From CAWVSB01 sp036960375 (lineage in GTDB: Bacteria > Pseudomonadota > Gammaproteobacteria > Pseudomonadales > CAWVSB01), in the NCBI GenBank assembly GCA_036960375.1, contig JBALVY010000008.1, positions 62,001 through 126,000 of the forward strand: DNA of 64,000 nucleotides, given 5' to 3'. Shown piece after piece: positions 19,901-28,593 of this stretch (its first letter is position 1; every line of letters begins with the position of its first letter). The notes under the pieces are model-generated. The model was not told the DNA's origin. It did not search any database and saw nothing but the letters and a program-made list of their open reading frames with translations. The translations under genes and the position numbers were made by a program.

Positions 19901-20376
19901 AGACGCCAGCGGAATTTGGTGCTTTCCCCATGGACCCATATTCGCATACACCCAAACACGCCGGCGCCCAACAGCCGGGCATGACCGGGCAGGTCAAAGA
20001 AGAACTGATTGCGCGTTTTGGTGAACTGGGCTTAAGAGTCAGTGGTGGTGCAGTCAGTTTTGATCCCAGTCTGCTTCGCGCATGTGAATTTGTTTCACAA
20101 CAGCAGGTTTTTCGCTATCTGGATGTAAACGATATATGGCGGCAGCTGACAGTGCCAAAAGACGGGCTGGCATTCACCTGGTGCCAGATGCCCATTATTT
20201 ATCAACTGGATGATAGTGAGGAACCATCGCTGACTATTAGCTGGGAAGACGGAAAACAAGAGAGGTTCAAGACATTGGTTTTAGCACCTGAAATCAGTAC
20301 GGAGCTGTTTCAACGCAGTGGGCGTATTCGTCAACTCACCGTGGTGTTGGGATCACATCAGTTATTTTCACAATAG
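16927..20376 (+). CDS. Large beta-1,3-glucan phosphorylase (GH149/GH161 type)
   Basis: A 1149-residue protein without signal peptide, so cytoplasmic. It resembles the GH94-related phosphorylases: an N-terminal beta-sandwich, then an (alpha/alpha)6 barrel with YQGNWRDIFQNWEAL (about 457-471) and the WND motif in RPEWNDANNAL (640-650), whose Asp (about D645) fits the general acid. GH94 enzymes are near 800 residues; GH149 and GH161 beta-1,3-glucan phosphorylases are about 1000-1150, matching this length. The reaction would be reversible phosphorolysis of beta-1,3-oligoglucan to glucose-1-phosphate. The context of GH16, GH17 and GH3 genes supports this. The exact family cannot be fixed by eye. 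Confidence 0.75.
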   Translation: MNNHMRDNNSVTGEFISLGGERYYAIRQVDKMAPFFISLISDSDHWLFVSSTGGLTAGRVSPETALFPYVTVDKIHESAINTGSKTVLRVNLDGNNHEWEPFNTEHDGRFVISRNLYKNVLGNKLCFEEINHDLQLAFRYSWLTSDNYGFTRQCELQNMAERSVTVDLLDGLQNILPAGTPRFTQTNSSNLVDAYKWSELDESTGLAFFTLYSGIADKAEPCESLKANTVFCLGLDAPKVLLCSEQLENFRLGFPLKQEVHKRGIRGAYLVNSRLQLAASESQQWQLVANLEQSQSQAVQLRRQLAEPATVTKAIAQSIDAGSDGLARIMAAGDGFQSTGEENVSAHHYANVLFNILRGGVFDDQYTVSSSDFSSTINMFNQDVYQRHQAILEALPEQLDFTRLLSTIKQQEDPQLQRLASEYLPITFGRRHGDPSRPWNQFAIKLKDENGDRLLSYQGNWRDIFQNWEALTFSYPEFIESVIAKFVNASTMDGYNPYRITKEGIDWEVEEPDDPWSYIGYWGDHQIIYLQKMLELSNQFHPDRLSNLLHQPIYCYANVPYRIKTFAALLDDAKSTVDYDEDLAGTIEQRVERMGADGKLVLDVNGEVYQVNLLEKLLVPLLAKLGNLVVDGGIWLNTQRPEWNDANNALVGQGLSMVTLYYMRRYVSFMQQLLAEESESATLSNEVSHWLVDTASALSKARPLLGAGSISAAQRYQLIEELGQAASRYRLAVYRQESFSGKVVQPVSKIRELLDDALAVIDHTMNTNRREDGLFHAYNLLDLQAQAVNVDTLYPMLEGQVAALSAGSLEPQEAVSVLDALFDSDVYRPDQQTFMLYPDRQLPSFLNKNRISAEQIDAIPLLGEMLAQEDYRIVEQDVEGDYRFNADFTNVGDLNSRLELLVPEYGSQLKVASDLIRSLYEQVFNHQEFTGRSGGMFGFEGLGCVYWHMVAKLLLAVNENFFAAVEQGTDKATCQRLGSLYYRVREGIGFNKTPAEFGAFPMDPYSHTPKHAGAQQPGMTGQVKEELIARFGELGLRVSGGAVSFDPSLLRACEFVSQQQVFRYLDVNDIWRQLTVPKDGLAFTWCQMPIIYQLDDSEEPSLTISWEDGKQERFKTLVLAPEISTELFQRSGRIRQLTVVLGSHQLFSQ

Positions 20377-20445
20377 GCCGTGCGTAACCAGCCCGTAAAG
20401 CTGGAGCGCCAATAAACATTTAATCTAAATCGCAGGAGACACATC

Positions 20446-21333
20446 GTGTCGAAAAGTTATAAACATATGTCACTGGCTGGAATCGATTCTAGCCATCTTT
20501 CCATTGATGAACTGCGGAAGATCGCCCGTGGCATTCTTGAAGACAAAGTACACGGACTTTCGTTCAGCCCTTATACAGAAGGGCAGGGTCCTGGTACCAT
20601 CATTGGCGAGGCACAAATTCGTGAGCGTCTGAAATTTATACAGAATAGTACCCAATGGATCCGTTCGTTCTCTTGTACCGAAGGTAACGAGCTGATTCCG
20701 CAAATCGCGGCGCAGAATGGACTCAAGACGATGGTCGGCGTGTGGCTGGACGACGACCTTGACAACAACGAGAAGGAATTGGCCAACGCGATTGAAATTG
20801 CCAAAGCAGGCCACGCCGGAATTTTAGCCGTGGGTAATGAAGTGCTGCTTCGCGGTGACCTCACAGAAGACCAATTAATCGACTATATTCAGCGCGCAAA
20901 ACAGGCAGTGCCTGCCGGTATTGATGTGGGTTATGTCGACGCCTATTTCGAGTTTGTTGATCATCCTCGTGTGACAGAGGTTTGTGACGTTATCCTGGCT
21001 AACTGCTATCCGTTCTGGGAGGGTTGTCCTGCAGACCATTCATTGCTGTATATGAAAGACATGTATCGCCGAGCAGTGCAGGCAGCCAATGGTAAGAAGG
21101 TCATTATCAGCGAGACCGGTTGGCCAAATGTTGGTACGGCGGAAGGCGGCGCAGTACCGTCTTATGAGAATGCAATAAAATATTTTATTGATACCTACCA
21201 GTGGGCCGAGGAAGAGGGCATCGAAATCTTTTACTTCTCTTCGCTTGATGAATCATGGAAAGTTGGTGCAGAAGGAGACGTTGGCGCCTATTGGGGTATT
21301 TGGGATAAGGACGGTAACTTAAAATATGCTTAA
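20446..21333 (+). CDS. Cytoplasmic GH17 family protein (first)
   Basis: A 295-residue GH17 TIM barrel with no signal peptide. The acid/base glutamate is E132 in LAVGNEV and the nucleophile E223 in ISETGWPN. The start is GTG at 20446 with a strong AGGAGA 8 bases upstream. It follows the phosphorylase by 69 bases and overlaps the next GH17 gene by 8 bases, so the three form one operon. It would hydrolyse or transglycosylate beta-1,3-glucan chains inside the cell, perhaps resizing oligomers for the phosphorylase. It is only distantly similar to the other two GH17 proteins in this locus. The cytoplasmic location of a GH17 is unusual. Confidence 0.85.
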   Translation: MSKSYKHMSLAGIDSSHLSIDELRKIARGILEDKVHGLSFSPYTEGQGPGTIIGEAQIRERLKFIQNSTQWIRSFSCTEGNELIPQIAAQNGLKTMVGVWLDDDLDNNEKELANAIEIAKAGHAGILAVGNEVLLRGDLTEDQLIDYIQRAKQAVPAGIDVGYVDAYFEFVDHPRVTEVCDVILANCYPFWEGCPADHSLLYMKDMYRRAVQAANGKKVIISETGWPNVGTAEGGAVPSYENAIKYFIDTYQWAEEEGIEIFYFSSLDESWKVGAEGDVGAYWGIWDKDGNLKYA

Positions 21334-22279
21334 AATCCAAGACCTGCAGCACGGTAACGCTATATGTTATTCGGGTTATCGCGAAGGCCAGAGTCCGCAG
21401 GACGGCACCTTCCCAAGCCATGAGGAGATAAAAGAGGATCTTCAGATTCTGGCGCAAAACTGGAAGTTTTTGCGGCTCTACGATTGCAGTCTGCATGCCG
21501 AAACGGTACTGCAGGTGATCAGTCAAGAGTCGCTGGACTTTAAGCTAATGCTCGGCGTCGATATGGCCGCTGAAATGAGTAACCCTCACTGTCCCTGGGG
21601 TGCTGAGTTTAGCGAGGAAACGCTGAGTCTCAATAGGCAAGCAAACAGTTGTGAAATAGACAAAATGATTGAGTTGTCCAAGCAATACCCCGATATTGTG
21701 TTCTGTGTATCGGTAGGCAATGAGGCCAGTGTGGAATGGACTGACCACATGGTGTCGGTAGACAGCCTTATTGGCTATGTGCGTCGAATCAAGAACGCGA
21801 TAAGTCAGCCAGTCACTTTTTGTGAAAACTATGTTCCCTGGACTTACAAGCTGGAGCCGCTGGCCGCAGAGCTTGACTTCATCTCGGTACATACCTACCC
21901 GGCGTGGGAATATCGCAGTATTGAGGACGCTCTTGAGTATACCAAGGATAACTATCACTCGGTGGTGAATCATTATCCTGATAAACCCGTGATCATAACC
22001 GAGGCGGGTTGGACTACTGCCTCCAATGGTCGTGGTATAGAGACATGGAATGCATCTGAAGAGTTGCAGGCGAGTTATTATGAACAGCTAATGGAGTGGA
22101 CTACGAGAGAACAAATTCTTACATTTGTATTCGAGGCATTTGATGAACCGTGGAAGGGCTCTCCTGATCCTCTTGAACCAGAGAAACATTGGGGGCTATT
22201 TAAGCTTGATCGCAGCCCCAAACTTGTCATGCAAACACTATATGCTTCTGACTCTGTCGATATTGCCTCAGCAAGCTAG
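21326..22279 (+). CDS. Cytoplasmic GH17 family protein (second)
   Basis: A 317-residue GH17 protein without signal peptide. The acid/base glutamate is E133 in SVGNEASVEW and the nucleophile E226 in IITEAGW. It is a clear paralogue of the exported lipoprotein GH17 at 12295-13380, sharing long blocks such as HMVSVDS and AFDEPWKG, but the signal peptide and lipobox are absent. Its ATG overlaps the preceding GH17 by 8 bases, implying translational coupling. Likely role: processing of imported beta-1,3-gluco-oligosaccharides beside the phosphorylase. Confidence 0.87.
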   Translation: MLKIQDLQHGNAICYSGYREGQSPQDGTFPSHEEIKEDLQILAQNWKFLRLYDCSLHAETVLQVISQESLDFKLMLGVDMAAEMSNPHCPWGAEFSEETLSLNRQANSCEIDKMIELSKQYPDIVFCVSVGNEASVEWTDHMVSVDSLIGYVRRIKNAISQPVTFCENYVPWTYKLEPLAAELDFISVHTYPAWEYRSIEDALEYTKDNYHSVVNHYPDKPVIITEAGWTTASNGRGIETWNASEELQASYYEQLMEWTTREQILTFVFEAFDEPWKGSPDPLEPEKHWGLFKLDRSPKLVMQTLYASDSVDIASAS

Positions 22280-22322
22280 CTGAGGTAAACACGGACTCGG
22301 CTTACACGCTGGCTAGGTTTTT
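22276..22322 (+). terminator. Imperfect terminator after the GH17 operon
   Basis: CTAGC at 22276-22280, overlapping the stop codon, pairs with GCTAG at 22312-22316, with GTAA/TTAC pairing inside, and TTTTT follows at 22318-22322. It separates the rightward glucanase operon from the leftward MFS gene. The stem has mismatches. Confidence 0.45.
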
Positions 22323-23887
22323 ACCAGTAGTTGCTCCAGCTCTTCCAGTGATTTCCCTTTGGTTTCTGGTAAGAGCTTCATAATAATAGCTAAGCCGACG
22401 ATCGCGAAAACCCCGTATACAAGAAATGTGATGGCATTGCCGAAGTTGGCTAATTCCCATGGAAATACCAACTGTACGGAAAAACTCACTGCGGAGTTGA
22501 CCAGTCCAACAACGGAAATCGCGATTCCTCTAATTCGGTTGGGGAACAGTTCGGAAAACAAGACCCACATCACGGGTCCAAGTGATATGGCAAAGCAGGC
22601 AACAAATCCGAGCACACCAAATAGCACCAATGTCGCATCGATTTTTATTGCGGCAACAATTAGATCCGTTTCATAGGTCTTGAAAGACTCTGCGCCCAGG
22701 GCGTCAGTTGCCGCGGCCTTAAAACTGAGGTCATCTTCATAACGAACGGATTGCATCTGAATTATCTGGCTGCGATCAATGTTCTCAGGCAGTGAGTCAA
22801 TGGATTGTTCTGTGAGTGTGTAACTGGCGGAATAGAATCCGAATGAGAGTATCAACATACATACAGCGATTCCAGAGACACCAAACACCAACAGAGGCTT
22901 GCGACCTATTTTGTCAATTAGGGCAAGCGCCGCGAGGGTGAATACCAAATTAACCAAGCCCACAAGAATAGCCTGCATAAATGAGGCATCCGTACCGATG
23001 CCAGATTGTTCGAAAATCATCGGAGCGTAGAAGAATACCGAATTGATGCCTGTGATCTGCTGTAAAATCGCAACTGAAATACCCACCAGCATGACTAGCC
23101 GCATGGATGGCTTGAGCAATTCCTTAAAAGAGGCCTTATCCTGCGTAGGAGTGTTGCTCAGGCTGTGCAGAATGTTGTCAAACTCAGATTTTGCCTGGGC
23201 CTCACCACTGGCCCTTTTCATGACGAGGAGTGCTTGGTCTTTTTTGCCCTGCATAATTAACCAGCGTGGGCTCTCAGGAACGGCAAATAAACTGATCAGG
23301 TAAAGCAGGGCTGGCAGTGTTTCCAGACCCAGCATCCAGCGCCAGTTCCACTCATCAAATTTTAGGCTCTGGGCCCAGCTAGCATCCGACTGGCCCAGTT
23401 TAAGAATCAGGTAATTAGTAAAGAAGGCGACAGAGATACCGATAACAATATTCAATTGATTGAATGAGACCATCAGGCCGCGGTGCTTGGAGGGTGCGAT
23501 TTCTGCAATATACATGGGCGCAATGATTAGCGCGGCCCCTACACCCAAACCACCGATCATACGGGCGCAGACCAAAAAGATGAATGACGGTGCTATAGCC
23601 GACATGATAGCTGATAGCAAAAATAGAATGGCAGCCAATCTCAGTACCGGTTTGCGGCCCACTTTGTCACTGAGAGGGCCGGCTAACATCATGGCCAGTG
23701 TGGCACTCAGTGACAATGACGCTACCGCCCAGCCGAGTTCGATTTTACTGAGTTCAAATTCAGGTTCGATGAATTTGACTACACCAGAAATAACCGAAGC
23801 GTCAAAGCCCATCAGGAAACCGCCCAGGGCCACAATTAAGGCTACGTAGACGGTGTAAAACATCGGGTGTTGTTGGCTATCATTCAT
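22313..23887 (-). CDS. MFS sugar porter
   Basis: A 524-residue transporter with 12 predicted membrane helices. Sugar-porter signatures are present: DKVGRKPVLR after helix 2, PESPRWL in the central loop and PETKGKSLEELE at the C-terminus. A longer loop of about 70 residues lies between helices 9 and 10 (about 355-415). It lies 8 bases downstream of the GH3 gene on the same strand, so the two probably share a transcript: GH3 releases glucose in the periplasm and this porter imports it. Import of short beta-glucans is also possible. Confidence 0.9.
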   Translation of the reverse strand: MNDSQQHPMFYTVYVALIVALGGFLMGFDASVISGVVKFIEPEFELSKIELGWAVASLSLSATLAMMLAGPLSDKVGRKPVLRLAAILFLLSAIMSAIAPSFIFLVCARMIGGLGVGAALIIAPMYIAEIAPSKHRGLMVSFNQLNIVIGISVAFFTNYLILKLGQSDASWAQSLKFDEWNWRWMLGLETLPALLYLISLFAVPESPRWLIMQGKKDQALLVMKRASGEAQAKSEFDNILHSLSNTPTQDKASFKELLKPSMRLVMLVGISVAILQQITGINSVFFYAPMIFEQSGIGTDASFMQAILVGLVNLVFTLAALALIDKIGRKPLLVFGVSGIAVCMLILSFGFYSASYTLTEQSIDSLPENIDRSQIIQMQSVRYEDDLSFKAAATDALGAESFKTYETDLIVAAIKIDATLVLFGVLGFVACFAISLGPVMWVLFSELFPNRIRGIAISVVGLVNSAVSFSVQLVFPWELANFGNAITFLVYGVFAIVGLAIIMKLLPETKGKSLEELEQLLVKT

Positions 23888-23895
23888 ATTATTGT

Positions 23896-26163
23896 CTATT
23901 TGGTGATGTGGAATTCAGTTTTTAAGGTCGCCTCAGAGCTGCCGCCTATCCATGCATAAAAAGCACCTGGCTCGGCCGCTAGTTCCATTTTTCGATTATA
24001 AAAAGCCAGGTCATCGGTGTGTAGTTGGAAATTGATGATTTGAGTTTCGCCGGGCTTGAGCCGTATTTTGATAAAGCCCTTTAACTCTTTTATGGGGCGT
24101 GTGATATTGCCAACCAGATCCCTGATATACAGTTGTGCGACTTCTTCGGCTTCGGTCTCTCCCGTATTCGTCAATTCAGCAGTGATTTGGATAGTTTCGC
24201 CCAATTTCAACTGTTTAGTAGAGGTTTGGATATTGTCGTAGCTAAATTCGCTATAAGACAGGCCGTAGCCAAATGGATAGAGAGGTCGATGTCCCGCATC
24301 GAGATAGAACGAGGTCATGCCGAAAGAGGTTTGTTTGGCCCGGACCTCTATGTCGTCTATATGAACAACGGTTTCGTCGGTTGCGGGCTTTCCGGTGTTT
24401 TTACGCGCGTAGTAGATAGGTATTTGACCAACCATTCTTGGAAAGGTCACCGGTAGTTTACCTGATGGTGATTCAACGCCGAATAGTAGATCGGCGATAG
24501 CGGGCCCACCCATGGTGCCGGGATGCCAGGCATAGAGTATGGCGGCTACGCTATTTGCCGGTTGTTCGATAGTGAGTGGCCGGCCAGCCATGACTACAAG
24601 AATGACCGGTTTGCCGGTAGCCGCTATTTCACTGATCAGTTGTTGCTGGTATCCCGGTAGGTCTATGTCTGCGCGCGAATGGGCCTCACCAGATAGAATC
24701 GATTCTTCACCCATAAACATTATGACTACATCAGATTGACTGGCGATGCGTACAGCCTCGGCAAATCCATCTCTATTTTTTGTGCGGGTCGTTTGTAGAC
24801 CTTTGGCATAACGTAGCTGAATGCCGTCACCAGCATGCTTCTTTAAAGCCATTAGGGGAGTTTGACTATGCAGCGGGTCGCCATCAAATATCCATGTACC
24901 CAGCTGCTCGTAGGGGTCGTCGGCCATTGGCCCAATAACCGCAAGTGAGGAGATCTGATGTTTGTCTAGCGGAAGAGTGTGATGGCTATTCTTAAGCAAT
25001 ACAACGCTCTGCATAGCACTGACTTTAGCGGCTTGAAGGTGCTCGGCGTTGACTAGTTCGGGGAAGTCACTGGCTTTGGTATAGGGGTTGTTAAATAGCC
25101 CCAGTTGGATCTTAATACGCAATATGTTGGCAACCATGCTATCAATTTGTTGCAGGCTTATTCTGTCTTCCTCAATGAGTAATTTAAGATTATCTGCATA
25201 CATGGTGCCGGCCATTTCCATATCGACGCCAGCATTGGCTGCTTCATATGCCGCCTCTTTGTCATTGGTGGTAAAGCCATGCATAGTCAATTGTCCAACA
25301 GATTGCCAATCACTGACCACAAAACCGGGGTATTCCCACTCTCGGCGTAAGATCTGTTTGAGCAGGTGTTCGTTACCTGTGCTGGGTATGCCGTTCAAAT
25401 CATTGAATGATGTCATTATGCTGGCCACGCCTGCCTCGGCTGCCGCTTTAAAAGGTGGTAGATAGACGTTGCGCAGTTTTTGTTCCGACATATCTACGCT
25501 GTTATAGTCGAGCCCACTCTCTGCGGCACCGTAACCCGCTAAATGTTTTGCACTGGCGGCAATACTACCCTTGTCCGCGAGATCACTACCCTGAAAGCCT
25601 CTGATCATGGCAGTGCCGAGCACAGAGCTTAAATAGGGGTCCTCTCCCAGGGTTTCAGCGATTCTTCCCCAGCGTGGGTCGCGGGAAATATCTATCATGG
25701 GCGCAAAGGTCCAGTTGACGCCAGACTTGGCGGCTTCCAGTGCGCTGATTCGCGCAGCTTGCTCAACCAGCTTGGGGTTCCAGCTTGCAGCCTGACCGAG
25801 GGGGAGGGGGAATATAGTCTTAAAACCGTGGATAACATCGCGACCGACCAACAGCGGAATGCCCATGCGACTCTCTTCTACCGCAAGGCGCTGTAAGGCA
25901 TTGACTTTGTTGACGTCTACCTCATTGAGTATAGAGCCCACTTTGCCGTCACGAATGTCTTGTTGTGTCGCAGCGGGAACCTTGGTTGCGCCGATATTCA
26001 CCAAGGCCATTTGGCCAATCTTTTCTGCCAGAGTCATCTCTGTCAGTAGCTTGCTTATTTGTTGCTCTATCTGTTCGGGTCTTTGATCGGCCGCCGCCTG
26101 GCTGATCGATGCCGAGGATAAAAGAATAGCCAGAAGCAGGCAAGAAATTAGCTTATTAAACAA
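23896..26163 (-). CDS. Exported GH3 beta-glucosidase (BglX-like)
   Basis: A 755-residue GH3 enzyme with a signal peptide ending near SISQA (about 23). The catalytic nucleophile is D285 in VVSDWQSV, and KHLAGYGA (206-213) is the conserved substrate motif. The (alpha/beta)6 second domain follows, with a fibronectin-III-like domain at about 670-750. It should remove terminal glucose from beta-gluco-oligosaccharides in the periplasm. The start reads TTG at 26163 with AGAGA upstream; the signal peptide makes this start likely. It lies ahead of the MFS porter in the leftward set. Confidence 0.92.
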   Translation of the reverse strand: MFNKLISCLLLAILLSSASISQAAADQRPEQIEQQISKLLTEMTLAEKIGQMALVNIGATKVPAATQQDIRDGKVGSILNEVDVNKVNALQRLAVEESRMGIPLLVGRDVIHGFKTIFPLPLGQAASWNPKLVEQAARISALEAAKSGVNWTFAPMIDISRDPRWGRIAETLGEDPYLSSVLGTAMIRGFQGSDLADKGSIAASAKHLAGYGAAESGLDYNSVDMSEQKLRNVYLPPFKAAAEAGVASIMTSFNDLNGIPSTGNEHLLKQILRREWEYPGFVVSDWQSVGQLTMHGFTTNDKEAAYEAANAGVDMEMAGTMYADNLKLLIEEDRISLQQIDSMVANILRIKIQLGLFNNPYTKASDFPELVNAEHLQAAKVSAMQSVVLLKNSHHTLPLDKHQISSLAVIGPMADDPYEQLGTWIFDGDPLHSQTPLMALKKHAGDGIQLRYAKGLQTTRTKNRDGFAEAVRIASQSDVVIMFMGEESILSGEAHSRADIDLPGYQQQLISEIAATGKPVILVVMAGRPLTIEQPANSVAAILYAWHPGTMGGPAIADLLFGVESPSGKLPVTFPRMVGQIPIYYARKNTGKPATDETVVHIDDIEVRAKQTSFGMTSFYLDAGHRPLYPFGYGLSYSEFSYDNIQTSTKQLKLGETIQITAELTNTGETEAEEVAQLYIRDLVGNITRPIKELKGFIKIRLKPGETQIINFQLHTDDLAFYNRKMELAAEPGAFYAWIGGSSEATLKTEFHITK

Positions 26164-26314
26164 AGTGTTATCTCTTTTGTAGTTTGGGCTTTTGCGCTAT
26201 TTGAGCATACGCTAAAAAGATCATAAAGAACATTGGATGCGGCGAACGGGGCCGTTGTGGCGCCGAGTAGACTGATCATGGAGAAAGGCGCCACCTGCTA
26301 TAAAACACAGGGCG

Positions 26315-26351
26315 AAAAAAAGCCGGCCTGTCAAAAAATTGAGAAGCCGGC
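26315..26351 (-). terminator. Strong terminator of the CBM9-like gene
   Basis: On the minus strand a 13-bp stem (arms 26351-26339 and 26334-26322, core GCCGGC, one mismatch and one wobble, loop TTTT) is followed by seven T residues (26321-26315). It lies 19 bases after the CBM9-like stop codon and should end that transcript, so GH3 and MFS need their own promoter. Confidence 0.8.
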
Positions 26352-26370
26352 CAAGGTGGGTAAGGCGACG

Positions 26371-27138
26371 CTATTCAATAAGTACCAGTGTTCCAAATAG
26401 CCCGGCATCTTTATAGCCCCGGTCCTTCTCTTCGCCCGGTGCTGTTTCGGAGCCAATAAAGTTTTCTCGTAATTCACTTTGGTCATTATCACAGTAGGCC
26501 AACATCAAGCCCATTTTTTTACCTGTTGCAAGCTGAATGGGCTGATTGGTAGAGGCATTGTCTTCATATGAATCGGTATAGATGTCTATGCCTACTTCCC
26601 AGATAAATTTATTACCCTGTTGCTTCCAGCGGCTTTCTACATGGTGGGAGTAGCTGTGAGGCTTTTTGTCTGTGCCTATATCAATGGCTTGATTATCAAG
26701 AGAGAGGTGGTAGGCAAAGGCGTTATGGTTAAATTGATGCTCGCCACCGGAATGATCTTCATCTATAAATATCTCCAGAGTGTCATCGTCCCAGTATTGC
26801 TCTAAGGGATTACGGTAGATATCGCGCAATGTATCATCAACAAATTCTCCGAGAATGAAGAGCTTGTTTTTGGTCCACACCACTTTGTAGCGCCCCTGGA
26901 AATCTTGCTCGGTATACTCCGGGCCGAGCCAGCGCTTGTCTATTGCCTGCCAGTGCGCACTTTCCCAAATGGCCTCGTCTGCTAGTCCATTGATTACAGG
27001 TGCCACGGACGCCATGTGTGCTTCATAGACTGTTCTTCCATCATAATGCGTGGAGGACGTGAGCGCGGGAAATGAAAGCAGCGCCAGTAGGAGGGTGACG
27101 ATTGTTGTGAGTGGCTTATAGCCTGTCAAATAGTTCAA
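26371..27138 (-). CDS. Exported CBM9-like carbohydrate-binding protein
   Basis: A 255-residue exported protein: signal peptide of about 28 residues (hydrophobic core IVTLLLALLSFPAL), then a single beta-sandwich of the CBM9-like type (PF06452-like) with PVINGLADEAIWESA and a Trp/Asp-rich centre (YWDDDTLEIFIDEDHSGG). No catalytic domain is attached. The start is TTG at 27138 with AGAGG 5 bases upstream. It probably binds sugar chains or ends in the periplasm or at the surface. Its place beside GH3 and the sugar porter ties it to the glucan locus. Confidence 0.8.
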   Translation of the reverse strand: MNYLTGYKPLTTIVTLLLALLSFPALTSSTHYDGRTVYEAHMASVAPVINGLADEAIWESAHWQAIDKRWLGPEYTEQDFQGRYKVVWTKNKLFILGEFVDDTLRDIYRNPLEQYWDDDTLEIFIDEDHSGGEHQFNHNAFAYHLSLDNQAIDIGTDKKPHSYSHHVESRWKQQGNKFIWEVGIDIYTDSYEDNASTNQPIQLATGKKMGLMLAYCDNDQSELRENFIGSETAPGEEKDRGYKDAGLFGTLVLIE

Positions 27139-27434
27139 GTGTACCTCTATTAAGCCGATAGCCTGACGACAGCTGGAGAATATTAGATTCCGATATGAAA
27201 TTCATCGTCAGTACTATGTTCTACTTTAGAGCAGTTACCCAAATAGGCAATAAGATTGCGTTAGGGAACTCTCTTTTTACGATGAATGGGTACATACTGT
27301 GTTCTTGGACCCATTATGTGAATCTACAGATAGAATAAATACGATCAAATGGGCCTGACTTGCGATGATCTGGACGTAGAGGCAAGATCACGTGTCAGTC
27401 ACATTGTAAAATATCCATATTTTCGGAGTAAACA
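27139..27434. promoter_or_regulatory. Divergent intergenic region
   Basis: This 296-base stretch separates the leftward CBM9-like gene from the rightward sensor kinase gene and should hold both promoters. GGAG at 27424-27427 is the ribosome-binding site of the kinase gene. No clear operator or promoter consensus could be fixed by eye. Confidence 0.4.
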
Positions 27435-28592
27435 ATGCCAGAAAAAAGGTTCGAGGAAGTATTCAGAGAGCTTTCTCAAGATCCCCTATATCGGTTTTGG
27501 TTTTTACAGACCGCTTTTTGGTTGAGTTTAAGCCTGGTTAGCTTTTTTACCTTATCTGTTTGGTACGAGCAATTCGGCTGGACCTATATCGTTCATACCT
27601 TATTGCAATCCTTTATGGGCTTGTGTCTTTCAATGCCATTATATTGGGTGTTTACCCGAATGTGGGATAAACCCATATTGATGAGAGGTACCGTAAGCAT
27701 CGTTTCCGTACTGCTGATGTCATTAGTTTGGACCGCAGCCAGAATGATAACATTTATCTGGATTTCGAAGGAGCAGGGGCTTTGGGCTGATTTTGGCGGC
27801 TGGTATTTTGGCGGTATATTTATCTTTCTATGTTGGGCGGGCTTGTTTCACGGCATAGTGTATTACCAACTACTGCAGTCTGAGCATCAAACCAAGCTGG
27901 ATGCGGAGGCCACCCTAAGAAAAGAGCAACTAAAGAGTATGAAAGCTCAGACCGTTGCCAGAGATGCGAAGCTGGAAATGCTGCGATATCAGCTAACGCC
28001 ACATTTCCTGTGTAATACACTCAATGCCATTAGCTCTCTGGTACAGCTAAACGAATCTCAAAAAGCCCAGCGTATGATAGTTCAGCTAAGTCAGTTTCTG
28101 CGTTATTCGTTGGATAACAATCCGGATATTAAGATTGCTCTTGAATATGAAGTCAATGCGCTTATGTTATATTTGGAAATTGAAAAAACGCGATTTGGCG
28201 ATCGCCTGCAGTTAGATTTTCAAATTGACGAGGAGGCAAAATCGGCCGGCGTTCCCAGTTTGTTATTGCAGCCTCTAATTGAAAACTCGATGAAATACGC
28301 AATATCCAAAAATGAAATTGGCGGCACTATTAGCCTTAAGGCAACGGTAAACGACAATTACCTGACACTGGAATTATCTGATACAGGTTCTGGAGCCAAA
28401 TTAGAGAAGAGTAAAATCGGTAGTTCTAGTGGTAGAGGGGTTGGCTTACGGAATACCGATGAACGTCTGGAAGCGCTATTTGGAAATGACTACGAGTTTG
28501 ATCTCAGTACCTTGCCGTCGGGGGGCTTTAAAACCACGATTCGACTTCCCTATGAGCAGCAGTTTATTTTGAACGAATCCGGGAGCCAGTAA
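27435..28592 (+). CDS. LytS/AlgZ-type sensor histidine kinase
   Basis: A 385-residue inner-membrane kinase. Four membrane helices lie within about 20-147, then a coiled coil (148-180) and a His_kinase domain (PF06580 type). The phospho-accepting His is H190 in QLTPHFLCNTLNAISS. ATP-binding motifs follow: QPLIENSMKYA (N box), DTGSGA and GRGVGLRNTDERL. No periplasmic sensor domain of size is present, so the signal may be in the membrane. It is followed one base later by its LytTR partner. Target genes are not shown, but it lies directly beside the glucan locus. Confidence 0.9.
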   Translation: MPEKRFEEVFRELSQDPLYRFWFLQTAFWLSLSLVSFFTLSVWYEQFGWTYIVHTLLQSFMGLCLSMPLYWVFTRMWDKPILMRGTVSIVSVLLMSLVWTAARMITFIWISKEQGLWADFGGWYFGGIFIFLCWAGLFHGIVYYQLLQSEHQTKLDAEATLRKEQLKSMKAQTVARDAKLEMLRYQLTPHFLCNTLNAISSLVQLNESQKAQRMIVQLSQFLRYSLDNNPDIKIALEYEVNALMLYLEIEKTRFGDRLQLDFQIDEEAKSAGVPSLLLQPLIENSMKYAISKNEIGGTISLKATVNDNYLTLELSDTGSGAKLEKSKIGSSSGRGVGLRNTDERLEALFGNDYEFDLSTLPSGGFKTTIRLPYEQQFILNESGSQ

Positions 28593-28593
28593 T

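Noticed and set aside
4955..26258. A 16-base near-repeat (CGAACGGGGCCGYTGT) at 4955-4970 and 26243-26258
   Set aside because: One-mismatch 16-mers are expected to recur by chance many times among all pairs of positions in 64 kb, and no further copies or flanking similarity were seen.
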